DNA from: Spirogloea muscicola
Lineage: Eukaryota > Streptophyta > Zygnematophyceae > Spirogloeales > Spirogloeaceae
Direction of reading: 5' to 3'
Assembly (NCBI GenBank): GCA_009602725.1
Contig: WELB01000021.1
Location: 741,502 to 805,501 of the forward strand
Length of the DNA stretch: 64,000 nucleotides
Part shown: piece after piece, positions 11,541-22,539 of the stretch
Position numbering within the stretch: position 1 is the first letter of the stretch
Layout: each line of letters begins with the position of its first letter
Notes under the pieces: model-generated
What the model saw: the letters and a program-made list of their open reading frames with translations, nothing else
Told to the model about the DNA's origin: nothing
Database searches by the model: none
Translations under genes and position numbers: made by a program

Positions 11541-12374
11541 CAAGTCTGCGAGTAGACGAGAGTCAGCGCTGTGACCACCTGAGAAAGGGTTGGCAGCGTC
11601 GAAACCGCCACGCTTCTGCTGTTCGGCAAGCTGAGGACAAGCTGCGAGAAGGGCGCCGCGCAGTGGGGTGCGCACGTGCCTGTAATGACAAACATACCCC
11701 ACCTGAACGTGGGGATTCCTCTTCTCGAAGTGCAAGACAAAAGACCCGCTGTTGCTCTCCACCTGAAGTGTCCCGTGCGAGGGTGGTCAGGGTGGCGGTC
11801 TCCTCCCGCCACCCCACCAGCGTTCCACGCACGTTCTCCCCCTCCAGACAGATTCCTATCCCCACGGCCACCGCTGCCTTGGAGGGACTGCTGCTTTCTC
11901 ATTTGCCTCCTTCTTTTGTCATCTTTTGTCATTCTTATGACGACCCTCACTCCAGCCCTTCTCCCTTCCTTCCCGACGACACCTCTCCCAGCTCCCAGGG
12001 CCAAGCAGTGGGAGACGGGCACGAGGGAGCCTCGCCCAGTGATACGCGCATGCCAAGCAAACGGCGCGCGCCTCTTTCCCGCGCCTCGTGTCTGCCGTTC
12101 CTTTGCCGCTCGACCGGGCGTGGCTCCAGTCCACCAGCGGAGCCCGTTCCACCATCAGCAAAGCTCTGCAGCAGCTGCATCGCTGTTCCCCTGCCGCAGC
12201 TCGAGCTCGCGGTGTGGAGCTCACCGCTGCTGTCGGCCCGGTCATTGCTCTTGGCCGTCTTGCCTCTGCATCTGCACTGACTAGCACTCGAGGCCCCAGC
12301 AGTCAAGCTCGTTCAATGCCTGCTTCTTGCAGGTCCGCTGTCCCTGAATCTGGAGGTGGATACGCCACACTGCA

Positions 12375-12946
12375 ATGTCTGAAATGGCCAATGCTGCTGC
12401 TGCTGCTGCTGGACGTGACGATGCACCGGAAGTAGAGGTGAGCTAGTTGAGCAGATCACTGACAGCTTGCAAATGACAACCGCACCTGATATGTGATGCT
12501 TGCTGACTTGCAGGTTCGACACACCACCAGCTAGCACTACAGCCTTTCTGCAGCCCTCAGCTGTCCTACTCCTGCTGTGTCGCGCATTGTTGCATTGTTG
12601 CTGCGCCTGGCTCGCCCAGAGCTTAGCAACTCATCAAACAGCAGGAGTGTCTCCCCTTGGACAGAAGAGTGACTTTTACTCAGCTGCCATTGTGAAAGTG
12701 GAGAATTGTGCAATCACGATCTTGCCCGGGTGGATTTTTGACGGCCATGGTGATCTGGAGAATATCAAGACCTTGTCTGAGGACCTGCTACACTGCACGC
12801 AGCAGATTGAGGAGCTGAAAGAACAGCAAAGAACTTTTGCCGAAAAGGATAATAATCTTGTCATGCATCTGGCACTGCAAGATGCGGCTGGCAAGCTTGT
12901 GGAAGCAATCAATGAAGCTCATCGGGAATGCAGTACCATATTGAAG
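12375..12946 (+). CDS. Partial gene: start exon plus helix-rich exon
   Basis: A start ATG at 12375 opens a 21-codon exon (MSEMANAAAAAAGRDDAPEV plus E) ending at a donor GTAGAG|GTGAGC (12437). The Ala run is coded by a GCT repeat. A second exon fits at 12665-12946 (acceptor CTTGGACAG|AAG, end TTGAAG|GTCAAT). It is 94 codons, phase 0 at both ends, with a coiled-coil-like stretch (LHCTQQIEELKEQQRTFAEK) and an ending EAINEAHRECSTILK. That ending resembles the exons at 2.8 and 4.9 kb (Cys near the end, hydrophobic pair, Lys/Gln). Joining the two exons keeps the frame, but the GTCAAT donor is weak and I could not trace a clean downstream exon. The gene may be decayed after 13.0 kb. Function not recognised; no signal peptide or membrane segment. 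Confidence 0.45.
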
Positions 12947-13199
12947 GTCAATATACTAGCTTTGCGATTCTTTCCGCACTACTGCAAGAGTGCATGTTGT
13001 CGATCATCTGCTTCTCAGTGAAGTACCATTGATGGCTAGAAAGTGATGGCTTGATGTACGACGCATGGAGCAGCTTCGGGAGTATAAGTTTGCAGGAGCA
13101 TCTGACGCATCTGTGCCGGTGCTAACACACCGAGACTGAGCCCGTGCAGATCAATCTGTACACAGAGATGTTCATGCATGGTGCCCCTTGCAGAGTCGT

Positions 13200-15350
13200 T
13201 ACATCATATTGACTGTAAGAAGCTGCTGTAGGCCTGGCTCCAAGGCTGCTGTTCAAAGCGTCCCCTCTACATTGCTCGAGGAGTTTTTGAGGTCCGACAA
13301 GCTGTTCATGTGGGGCTCCTAAAGGCTGCACAGAAGACCAAGGTAACAGTCTTGCCTCAGCAGCTGTTGCTTGCGAAGGTCAGTTGACAGCTAGAATAAA
13401 TGAATGTGTTGACAATCTGATGCATGATACAGATTCAGCCTTCAGTTGGAGATCTGCAGCCTGTGAAACTGCTGTGCACAACATTGTACAGGCATATAAT
13501 TCGAAGTAACCTGCCTGTCATCGCCTTGGTCCTGCTCGTGTTCACAAAAAGGAGAGAATTGGGCGCCAAGTCCAGCTGGGAGAGGTGCCCTCATAATCAG
13601 ATGCACATGACTACTTGTAGTATTCGCATATCAAGAGGCTTGGCTTCGGCGTGGCCTTGTCAAGGATAAGTAGATTACTTGTACTTTGTGGCAATCCAAG
13701 TTCTCTGTAGGAAATATAAGCCCTCTCATATATCTGCTAGAACGATGTTGCTTGATTGAGATGACGAGGTCAATGAGTAGAGCTGTAGATCTAGTCTAGC
13801 TACACAGATAAATGGTGTAGTGGCATCAAGTAACGTTCTTATTGACAAAAGTCAAATTGTGAAAGAGCTTGACAAGGACATGTGTCACAAGACCTTGTCG
13901 GAACATGAATGCTTCACACTGACAATTCTTCAGCGTCTTGTCACCAATTCCTAGAGAATAGCTAGGCAAGCTAGTAAAGCTATACCCACGATAATCTACA
14001 AGCTGTGGCTGCCACGGACCATCAGACGTCCTATCATTCTGTTGATAAACATAGGTATGTTGAGTCTCATCGCTTGCTAGTGCCCAACTATGGCGGAGCC
14101 CTGCGCCAAGCACTCACGCACCATTCTTCACAGGCAGTTGTGCACTGGATATTTTGCCCAACGTGGCCTTCAGCATAAGGATAGATCTTGTAGGGATAGA
14201 TCAGCTAGCCTCTGCGGTGAGTCCCTACCAGGTACGTTGAAACCGTAGCTTGCCCGACTAGGTAGTCTCCAGATATACTCATCAGCAGATTGACTATACC
14301 CGTGTCGAAACTGAGTATGTGGTGAAGCCCAAGCTGAAACTGCTCAGTAAGACATGGGGTGACTTGGAAGGCTTGTAAAGCAGAGCTACAGAGGGGCACT
14401 GGACTGATAATCCTCATGCGCAAGCGCCCGGGCAATTAGGATGGCACCTGAACGAAGTCGCCTGCTCGTGTGTTTCTCGTTTTCACTATGTCCCGCACCT
14501 CGATGTGGGTTTTGTTTACTTTAGTGTGAGCAGGTGTTGTTGGGTCTAAGGACAGGGAAGAAGCCCGCAGATGCAGCAATTTGTGAGGAAGTACATCTTA
14601 CGCACTTGTCAAGGAATTGTGGATGGTTGCTGATAATTACACTCGTTATAAGGATCCTTGCTAATCTCGTCTTTTTTGGTCATGGCTTGCGATCTATTTA
14701 TTTCCTCGCCGTTGTTGTTCTTGCATGAGACAGCCTACCTGAATGATGACTTCTGTTGGTGTAACTGAACATGCATTGCGCTCTCCAGGCTTGCTTTGAT
14801 CCTACACTGTTGCATATGAATACATAAAAGTTGGTGTAATTGTGATCTCTGACCTGTGCACTTTAACCTGCATGATGTTCGGCTGCCTGCGTTGTGTTGC
14901 TCAAATGCCTGCAATACTTTGCCGACGAGGAAGTCAAAACTGAATGAGAGTTCTAAGATCCAGAAAATGCTGAGCATCTCGGAGCTCCTCCTTGAGAGCC
15001 AGGTGCACAACAGCACCTGCTGATATCCAAGAAGGCCGTTGTACCAGTGAGCTGCATGTCTAGACTGCTGTTTCTTCGGGTTCCTGTGCTTAGTCCGGGT
15101 GGTCCTCCACGGCAGGTGATAACGGAAGAATTTCAGCAAGACAAGCAAAGGGAAGCCTACTGCTGGTGGCCAATCAAGGCCTTGTCTCGATCGTTGCGAT
15201 CATCTCACCATCACTTGTCTCCAATATTGAATTCCTCTGAATTCCTCTGTGTACCTCTCTCCCACACTGGCTTCTTCACAGACCTGCTGACACGTGGCTG
15301 CTGCATCTGAACAATTGGCACATCACTGACACGATAGGCGTGCATCTTCG
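13200..15350. other. No assignable gene; possible remnants
   Basis: Acceptor-like CCCCTTGCAG at 13195 could continue the 12.4 kb gene, but following frames close quickly. Open frames at 13826-14113 (-) and 14205-14435 (-) look protein-like in composition yet match no family I know. No LINE tails are visible in this stretch. Confidence 0.35.
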
Positions 15351-15359
15351 CCTCCTTTT

Positions 15360-15760
15360 GGGAGAGCGGAGAGAATGGAGTGTGTATTAAATGATGGAGG
15401 GCCTATGTGGCCAAGTACAAAGGCAAGCACATTGACATATGTACATCACCTGCTGCTAAGCTGACCCGCTCAGTAACCACGAGTAAGCACTTAGAGGTCG
15501 CTAACTGATGCCCGAATACCGGACGGCAATCGATCAGCTCATGTGCCACCAGCTAAGGCTCGACTAGCTTTCTGATGCAAACCACGAGCCTGAGCTCGCT
15601 GCAGACAGGGTGACACTTGACGTCGGAAAAATGACAAGTAGGCTGCCGGCATGCCCATCTGGGCTTGAAGCACATCCTCACGTCGTGAAAACCCCAGATT
15701 TGCGAAGGGGGGGGGGTGCGCACGAAATGAGAGGGTGGTGACCGAGCCAAGGAAAACGTT
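15360..15760 (-). mobile_element. LINE 3' end, tail type B
   Basis: On the minus strand the coding remnant gives VSPCLQRAQARGLHQKASRA, then ALAGGT and, after the stop in this frame, sequence related to SDL..LTRG. The tail reads TGCTTGCCTTTGTACTTGGC, C, five bases, GGCCCTCCATCATTTAATAC. The LQRAQA..H.KA.RAL block is the same C-terminal helix as in type A copies (SLQRSQALALHRRAGRAL), so A and B are branches of one LINE lineage with different tails. Confidence 0.65.
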
Positions 15761-15769
15761 CGTCGCAGA

Positions 15770-16060
15770 CCCTCTAGTTAGCGGCCGCAAGTCAGATAGA
15801 CTAGCCGCCGTAAAGCTGTCCCCTTGACGAAAGCCAGAGGCTGCACTAGAGCACGGCCAGCACGCAGGTGCAGACGCCCATAGAGAAAGAGGGGCTAGCA
15901 AAGCCAGCCCAGAAAGGAATGGACAGAATCCAAAGGCCACAAGAAGGTGCCGGAAAGAAAAACTACACAACGAGACACGAAAGACGCGAATGGAAGCTTA
16001 GAGTGAGCATACCCGAGTGAGCAACAGCAAATCAGAATAACTCGAAGCTGGGAAAGAGGC
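15770..16060 (-). mobile_element. LINE type A end plus second solo tail
   Basis: The minus-strand frame RALAAASGFRQG? is clear as SGFRQGDSFTAASLSDLRPL followed by TRGS (about 15770-15870). Directly beside it, 15872-16060 aligns with the solo tails at 11.3 and 18.6 kb (TCCTTTCTGGGCTGGCTTTG, end TCTATGGGCG). Two LINE ends of the same orientation therefore abut, suggesting one inserted into or beside the other. Confidence 0.6.
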
Positions 16061-18550
16061 ACTGCTTGCTTCTTCGCCATTGCCTTGCAATGGATAGAGC
16101 TGCTCGCCCTTCTTTCCCTTCTTACCCTCGTTCTAAGCTGCGCGTCAAGGGAAAGCCCGGCGTGATGGCAGCCCTCACCGCTGCGTTCGGCTCCGCCTGG
16201 GCCCGCGTTCGGCTTCTACGCGCCGTGTCCAGACCTCCCCACTTCGCCCCTTTCAAAGTCATATCCCCAGCTGCCTCCCTCGGGAACGCCGACAAGACTC
16301 GCACGCGGCCCGACCGGCGCAGCCATTGCGCGCGGCATTGCGCTATCACACAATAACTGCCGTCCCTTTCACTATAGGATTAGTGTTGTGCTACATTGAA
16401 CCAATGCATGCGCCTGACTTGGGGTTGGTCGTATGCTAGTGGAAACCGGCAGACCTCGCGGGTCGCTGCGACTGTGGAGTCCTCGGCAAGCGCAAGTGGT
16501 GGCTGCTGGCTCTTGCCGCGCTCGGCAACACCAGCAGCATCATCTCTGGCGTACTAATCATCCTGCAAGTACCTGCGGGCGCTGGAGTCAAGGAGCGTGT
16601 GCGGCCCTTCTATCTGCTATTTGCTGACGCAATTTATCACCAGCAGCAGCCCAGCTTACAGTCGCCATCGTAGGTAATAGCAGCCCGGCCTCTGCTTCGC
16701 CTGCAGTCAGCCTGGTCACTTCGCTTGTCGATATAAGCAGTGGACCCAGCAGCAGTAGTAGCAGCAGCAGCACAGGTGACTGAAATCAGAAACTCCTAGC
16801 AGCCCCTACCGAACGAGAAGCACGTGTGCTATAAGGTGGGACAGCAGGATGCTTCATGTGGAGGAGATGTAGCAACATCAGTAAGTCTGCTGAAGTCTAG
16901 GCGGTGGGAGAACAGGACCAGAGGACAAAGATGGCCTTTGTTTTGCCGACAACTCTAGGTGATGGTTGGTCCACTCTTTGCCAAAGCTTATATCAGTGGC
17001 TTGCGTGTGCCGGCCAATCTAGTTGTAAATTGAACTGCTGATAGTTGACATGTCCGGCAAGCAGGTTAAGTACGCCTGTCCTCGACTCTGATCACAATAC
17101 CGGCGATGCTGACAAGGTAAGGTGTGGTTGGCACCGCTTGCTGCGGCTAGGAGCGAGGCTTGGCCCAGATCTCCGACCCAGCTGCGGAGCAGGCTTTGGC
17201 GCAGACACAGGCTGCACTGGCGCCTGCCTCTACTACTCCCGGATTGGCAGGAGGCCTCCGGTACGTACATACTGGCAGAATCTAGCCCCAGCTTGCATCG
17301 CTGCGACCCTTTGTCTGGATGCAACATTACTACGGCCGGAACTCCCATTGGCCCAGACTGCTTCCCATGCGGGATGCTCGCCAACAGTGGTTGCAAACGA
17401 TTCCAAGCTGACAAGGGCAATGAATTGGCACTTTACCAGTCCTCAGCTCCCTGCTACCTAGGAGCCTCCATCTCCAGTATCTGTCTCCTGCTGGAGCCCA
17501 CCTCCTAGAATTTCACTACCAACCCCAGAGGATGACTGACTAGGGGCTTAGAAAGGACTGACGTCGCGAACGAGGCAGGAGGGGCCGCTCACTGCAACAT
17601 GTATACAGAATGGTGTATGGTGTACGGAATGGTGCATGGCCTGGGTCTCATCCGCCATTCTATATCGCAGGGTAAGTTTTTTACAAGGCCCAGCCCCAAT
17701 AATGACAGCGGCCACAAAGCAGCTTGGTGGCACAACGGCCTTTCTCGTTTTTGTGGCGTAGCTGAAAGAACAGCTACGACTTAGACTAGGTGCCTGCCAT
17801 TGACCCCAGGTTTAGGAGCGAGCATCTCCCACTCTTCCCCTCTTGTTAACCCCTTCCCTCCTAAGCATGATGCCCCTTGTCTTGCATCAAGCACAAGGTA
17901 ATGTTTCGCTAATGTTTCGAGTTAGAGCTGCTACTTACTTTTTAGGGGCAGTTGTGAATGCTAGCAAAATGCATGAGGGGGCGTCATCTTGCCCTTAACA
18001 CGTGCTACCAGCAACCAAACGAACGCCTCTCCGTAACCATTCACCCACTCTGTAATACGAATCTGTCCATCTTATGGCCGCTGACCAAGGGTCACTGAGG
18101 CTCGGCTTAGAGTGCTGCTCTTGCTTTGATGAGCATCCCTCGCTGGTGCTGCTCGCTCAACTTTGTCTCTTCTTTGGGGTTGCCTCTCTCAGCCACCTAC
18201 ACACTCTTGGATGACGCTTCCATCGCAGATCACCACCTTTCCACTGCCTCCTACTGCGGCCTTTCGAGATGTAGGTGAAGAGGGGCCGCACGCTCCCCGT
18301 GCCCAACCTCCGGGAATGCCTAGACCGAGTGAGGGTGGCCATGTGCAGTCGTTCCTTCTGATGGGAGACAGCGGGGTTGGGGGGAGGTGCTTCTGAGTAG
18401 GTAAGGCTGACGCCTTGAGTAGACAAAAATTTTCATGCAGTTGTTGGCTTTGAAGGCCAGCTTTATAAGAATGAACAGTGGCAACAGGGACGCCAGACAC
18501 AAAACCGCAAATTTACACCCAGTAGCATTAGTGGTTGCTATACAGCTGAC
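16060..18550. other. No confidently assigned gene
   Basis: A donor-like GACAAG|GTAAGG at about 17110 and an Ala/Gln-rich frame at about 17165-17260 (ending at CCTCCG|GTACGT) could be exons, but no family is recognised and phases could not be joined. The remaining small frames are unsupported. Confidence 0.3.
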
Positions 18551-18606
18551 AGCTATTATGGTATTAATTTGACGCTGGGTAGTGGCACGAGGCTAGGCGG
18601 AGGGGA

Positions 18607-18757
18607 ATGCGCGCCCATAGAGAAGAGGGGCTGGCAAAGCCAGCCCAAAAAAGAATGGACAATGTCCAAAGCCAAAGAAAGAGGAGCCGGAGAAACTACA
18701 AAACACTGCAGAACACAGAAACCTTGCAGAGGAAAGCTCAGTACCCACGAGTGAGCA
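18607..18757 (-). mobile_element. LINE type A tail, solo copy
   Basis: A 150-base match to the tail of the 9.3-10.9 kb LINE: from TGCTCACTCGTGGGTACTGA through TTTGGGCTGGCTTTGCCAGC to CTATGGGCGCGC. It is nearly identical to the copies at 9.34-9.49 and 21.80-21.89 kb, so this tail subtype looks young compared with other fragments. Confidence 0.7.
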
Positions 18758-18759
18758 GG

Positions 18760-20840
18760 GCAGGAAGCCACGCCAACTGCCCTCTTCCCCCCACCTCAAT
18801 TGTCACCTCGGTCAGGCCCTCCATCACTCACCTCGGCCTTCTTCCCGAGGCCCTCCACTTGTCCGTGTTGCCTCGCCGGTTAAGATGGCATGGCTTGGCT
18901 CCGGTCAGAATTGCATCATTAAGGGGGCCCTTAACACTATCAGCCAACAGCCGTGTGCTTTCTTCTGCTCTCCTGTAATTCTGGCATGAACAGCGCAGCA
19001 AGCTACATACACTGCGCTGATGCCATCGGTGGTGATGCTCTCTGTACATCGGACTACAAAGAGACTGGCAGCTCCACGACAGCGAAGCTGCGGTCTCTCA
19101 TGCGTGGCTCCAGGGTCTTGAGAGTAGGCCGCCTGGTGGTACGTCCTGCCATGCCTAAGCTGGTGCTGGGCTGAACTTGGCTCCTCTGAGTCGGAAAGGA
19201 AGGCCGCAGTGCTTTCAGAGCAGACTTCCTCTCTTTGCAGGCTGTAGGTGGAGTGAGCCAACCAACTAGCGCATAGCATCAGCAGGATTGCGTCTGCAGG
19301 CGGCTTGCTCGTGGCTGCGCCGCGGGTCCGTGCTGAAACTCTTACACTGGGATCCTGGCGTAGGCGAGGCCTTTAAGAAGGCAGGTAAGCTTCACGTTGG
19401 CAGCTCTGTCCTCCATGACATAGCCAAGCCTAGCCACTTGAGGCAGCCCTGGGCCAGCTGCCTCGCTCGCTTCCTCTGTACTTGGCCGCTCTGGCCCTCT
19501 GTCACCCAAAAAACCATCTCACCCCTTCCATCCCATGGGGCAACTCAGGCCTGCCCTTCGTGGACCCGAAGAAATCCTTTCAAATAGGGCGTCAAGCTGA
19601 AAGCTTTCTATCTTACTCCACTCGATCCGCCGGACCTGGCCCGTTTCAACATTCCTGTTAGGTATGCCACGAAGACGGCCGCCTGCTGGCCTACAGTCTG
19701 CTGTCACCCGCCTCTGTGGACGTCCTGCTGCAAATGTGTTGATCTTTCAAAAAGCAAGGCAGCATATACAGAGCTACTGATTTCGTGTAGAAGTCATGCA
19801 GCTCAAAAGTCCATCGATGCTCGGGCCGCCGTGCTTGCCCTGCATAGTGAGTTGATACTGCAGAAGAATGCGTCAGTGTAATGCAGCACCATGGCTGCAT
19901 TTGGGCCTGGGAGCAAGTTCTTCCAGGATATCGTCCTCTAAGCCAGGCACCATTTAAGGAGCAAGCTAGAAAATTTGCAGCTACATGCGAGACCGACTTG
20001 CTGCCGTGGAACTTATGCATCTGCAGGAAACTTGTCCATCAGATGAATGTATCGTGGCAACACGTACAGTTGGGCACTGATATACGCTAGAATTTGCAGA
20101 GCCTAAGACTAGGAATGAACAATGTGCGGTCACTGCAAATCCGCCTTGTATTGACCGTCTTCCCGCCTTTCAAAATCTGGGCTGCGGTCATCCAGTATAA
20201 GAAAGAGTCGAGTCCAATCGCAAGTGTAGCCAGCTGCCAAGCCTCGTCACCATTTACAAGATGCAAATATTGCAAGTGCACCAGCGATCACAGGCCACTA
20301 CGAGACAGTACACCAGAGCAAAGTGGCAGCGCCAATGCACCCCACGAATGCAGGGCACTAGCTTACCAGTCATTCAAAAATAACACAATTATGAAGCGGT
20401 TAAGAGGCACGCTCTGTCTGACCCAAACACTACACCCATACCCTAAGCCTTTACCAGCATTTAGACAGAAAGATTATGTCTTTAGCACTTGTCAATCTAG
20501 CCTGCCACCGAAAGGGGATCAGAACCGCAGCTTTCTGATGTCTCAAGGATGAAGAGCCACTTTCTCTGCAAGCAGAATCGAAGCATATCAGGAATTATGC
20601 AATCGAGTATCGGTTACCTGTGCCTGCAGGCTGATTATGCAGGCTGCGAAGCTCATGTAATTGAAGATGGTCACCATCATAGGTAGTCAGCACAGACGTA
20701 AGCATCAGGCTTGTCTGTGTAATATCTTTGTGAGCACTGCTGCCCGAATTGGACAACAACATTTGCTGTTCGTCAGACTGTGGTACGACATGTTCTTATC
20801 CAGTCAAGTCAGACCTCTGTAATTAATGCTCTAGGTAGGT
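18760..20840. other. No assigned gene; one LINE type B tail fragment
   Basis: A plus-strand type B tail core (TGTACTTGGCCGCTCTGGCC) lies at about 19475-19530. Other open frames (for example 20094-20552, +) show no recognisable motif, and splice borders are not evident. Confidence 0.35.
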
Positions 20841-20849
20841 GATTAAACC

Positions 20850-21580
20850 TTGACCCATCCATCACCTAATTCCTTAAGCCCGCTGCTCTGCTTCAACCCC
20901 CCCCCTTGGAAGCGGGCTCTCCATAGAAGGAAGTTCTGCAGAATTAGAATCTCACCGGGATCTGGAGGAATCACGCCCCAAAATGCCTGCCTCCGAGGCT
21001 GCCATTGGCGGAGTTGCAGTGTACGCCCTCTACCGGCGCGCTCGACCACCCAGGTAGGGGCCTGCGAGTTTGTAGGATTTTCTTTTCTGTGACCCACATG
21101 GGCGGCGCCAAGGGGGCTGTTGTAGGCCCCATCACCAGGGCTGTTGAGGCTCCAATTCACGGACTCGCGCCCGAATGGGCACACTGTGGGCGAGTCAATG
21201 GGGGGGGCCGCAAATGCAGAGAGGAATCTTGGCCAAAGATCCAAGAATCTCCCTGGAACCTGCGAAGTTACCCTGCTTCGGAGCGCCCATCCCGGGGGGC
21301 TGGTGCCTGGCCAGGTCACGAGACCGCCCGCACGGACAATGGGTTGTGTGTGACAACCAACGTACCTTATAAAGCACCGCATGGCCCATTTGACACCGAC
21401 CCTTCAGCTAGGCCCCCCGCAACCCACCCATCTTAGATATCCGCCCAAGTGGGGTGTCGCTCCCACATCCCCGCGATGGCCGCCGCAGAAGGCGCCGCCG
21501 GTCGCGGCAAAGTTTGATGCGTCGCCCCCCTTCGCCTCATTAACAGAAAGAAAGTGGCTCTCTCAATGGGGGCTCTCTTA
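20850..21580. other. GC-rich block open on both strands
   Basis: About 540 bases are open on the minus strand (20843-21382, 179 codons) and about 430 on the plus strand (21005-21436, 143 codons). The minus frame is rich in Pro, Trp and Arg (for example AGGLVTWPGTSPPGWALRSR); the plus frame has GPITRAVEAPIHGLAPEWAH. No family is recognised for either. Composition differs sharply from the AT-richer sequence up to 20.8 kb. It could be a small gene, a piece of unknown mobile element, or a chance product of high GC. Confidence 0.3.
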
Positions 21581-21796
21581 ATGGGTAAAATTGCACCATA
21601 TCATCAGATCACCAGCGGCTTGTACAGAGGAAGTCGGCGCTCTTAGTGATCAATTGCGCCACCCCGGCACGGCGACCCATTCACATTCTCTGAGCACGCC
21701 TTTCCACGAAAGCTTCATATCACGTGGCGATGCAACTACCACGAAGGTTGCTTGAGTCGGTTGCCGAGAAATCCGTGGAAAGAGGGAGAGAAGTGC

Positions 21797-21945
21797 GCGC
21801 CCATAGAGAAGAGGGGCTGGCAAAGCCAGCCTAAAAAAGAATGGACAATGTCCAAAGCCAAAGAAAGAGGAGCCGGAAAAAGAGGAAGGGCTCCCTTAGA
21901 GAAGAGGGGCAGGAAGTGGGGCGAGGGTTGTGAAAAGGCACTTCA
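21797..21945 (-). mobile_element. LINE type A tails, solo
   Basis: 21797-21890 matches the young tail subtype (end CTATGGGCGCGC, core TTAGGCTGGCTTTGCCAGCC). A second, diverged tail core follows at about 21895-21945. Confidence 0.6.
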
Positions 21946-22209
21946 CAAACGAACGAACAAAGGGCAGCAGAACAGGGTTCAACACCCCCCATCCCGATGA
22001 AGCTCCTGATATCTTTAGACTGCCCACTTCGCGATGTGAAGCGCGTGCCGGATCTCGCGCAGTGAATCCCGCCGGAAATCGCGGTGCCGCCCTCGTGCCC
22101 GGCTCAAGCCGGGAGGGGGGCCGGTGGCGACGGCAGCGGCGGCAGTCGGCGGTCACAGTGGCCAAACGCCGGGGGGCCGCCGGCCTCAGGGCCAATAGTG
22201 AGGCGGGCA

Positions 22210-22440
22210 CACGTGCCAGCCGGGAGGGAGGGAGGGAGGGAGACTGACGTACGGCTGCTGATATTTAAAGAGCGGCCAGATGCATACAGGTGTTCATGAC
22301 GGAGCCACAGGCTAGAGAGGGAGGGAGGGGGCCCGGGAAGAGAGTAGGGGGAAGGGGGGGAGAGTGGGCGAGGCATGGGGGAGTGGAGAGGGAGGGGGTC
22401 GGGGAGGGAGGGGGGATGCATTTCCGGGTGCAGAGGGAAA
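22210..22440 (+). promoter_or_regulatory. G-rich upstream region of the PstS-like gene
   Basis: Runs of GGGA repeat several times (22219-22240 and 22315-22430), giving four or more G-triplets in close spacing, a pattern able to form G-quadruplexes on the plus strand. An AT-rich GATATTTAAAGAG lies at about 22259-22271, between the two runs, and could serve as a TATA-like site. The ATG of the gene is about 270 bases further on. No transcription data are available, so the promoter role is inferred from position only. Confidence 0.35.
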
Positions 22441-22539
22441 GGGGAACAGTGACAGGGCCCTGCGTGTATGAGGGCTCCCCAGCCACAGCTCTGCCACCCC
22501 AGCGCACTCGCCCTCCCTGCGCACCTCAGCCAAGCAGCC

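Noticed and set aside
11444-12284. Long overlapping frames on both strands (up to 278 codons)
   Set aside because: They start inside a LINE tail, are Ser/Pro/Arg-rich and contain no motif; no splice support.
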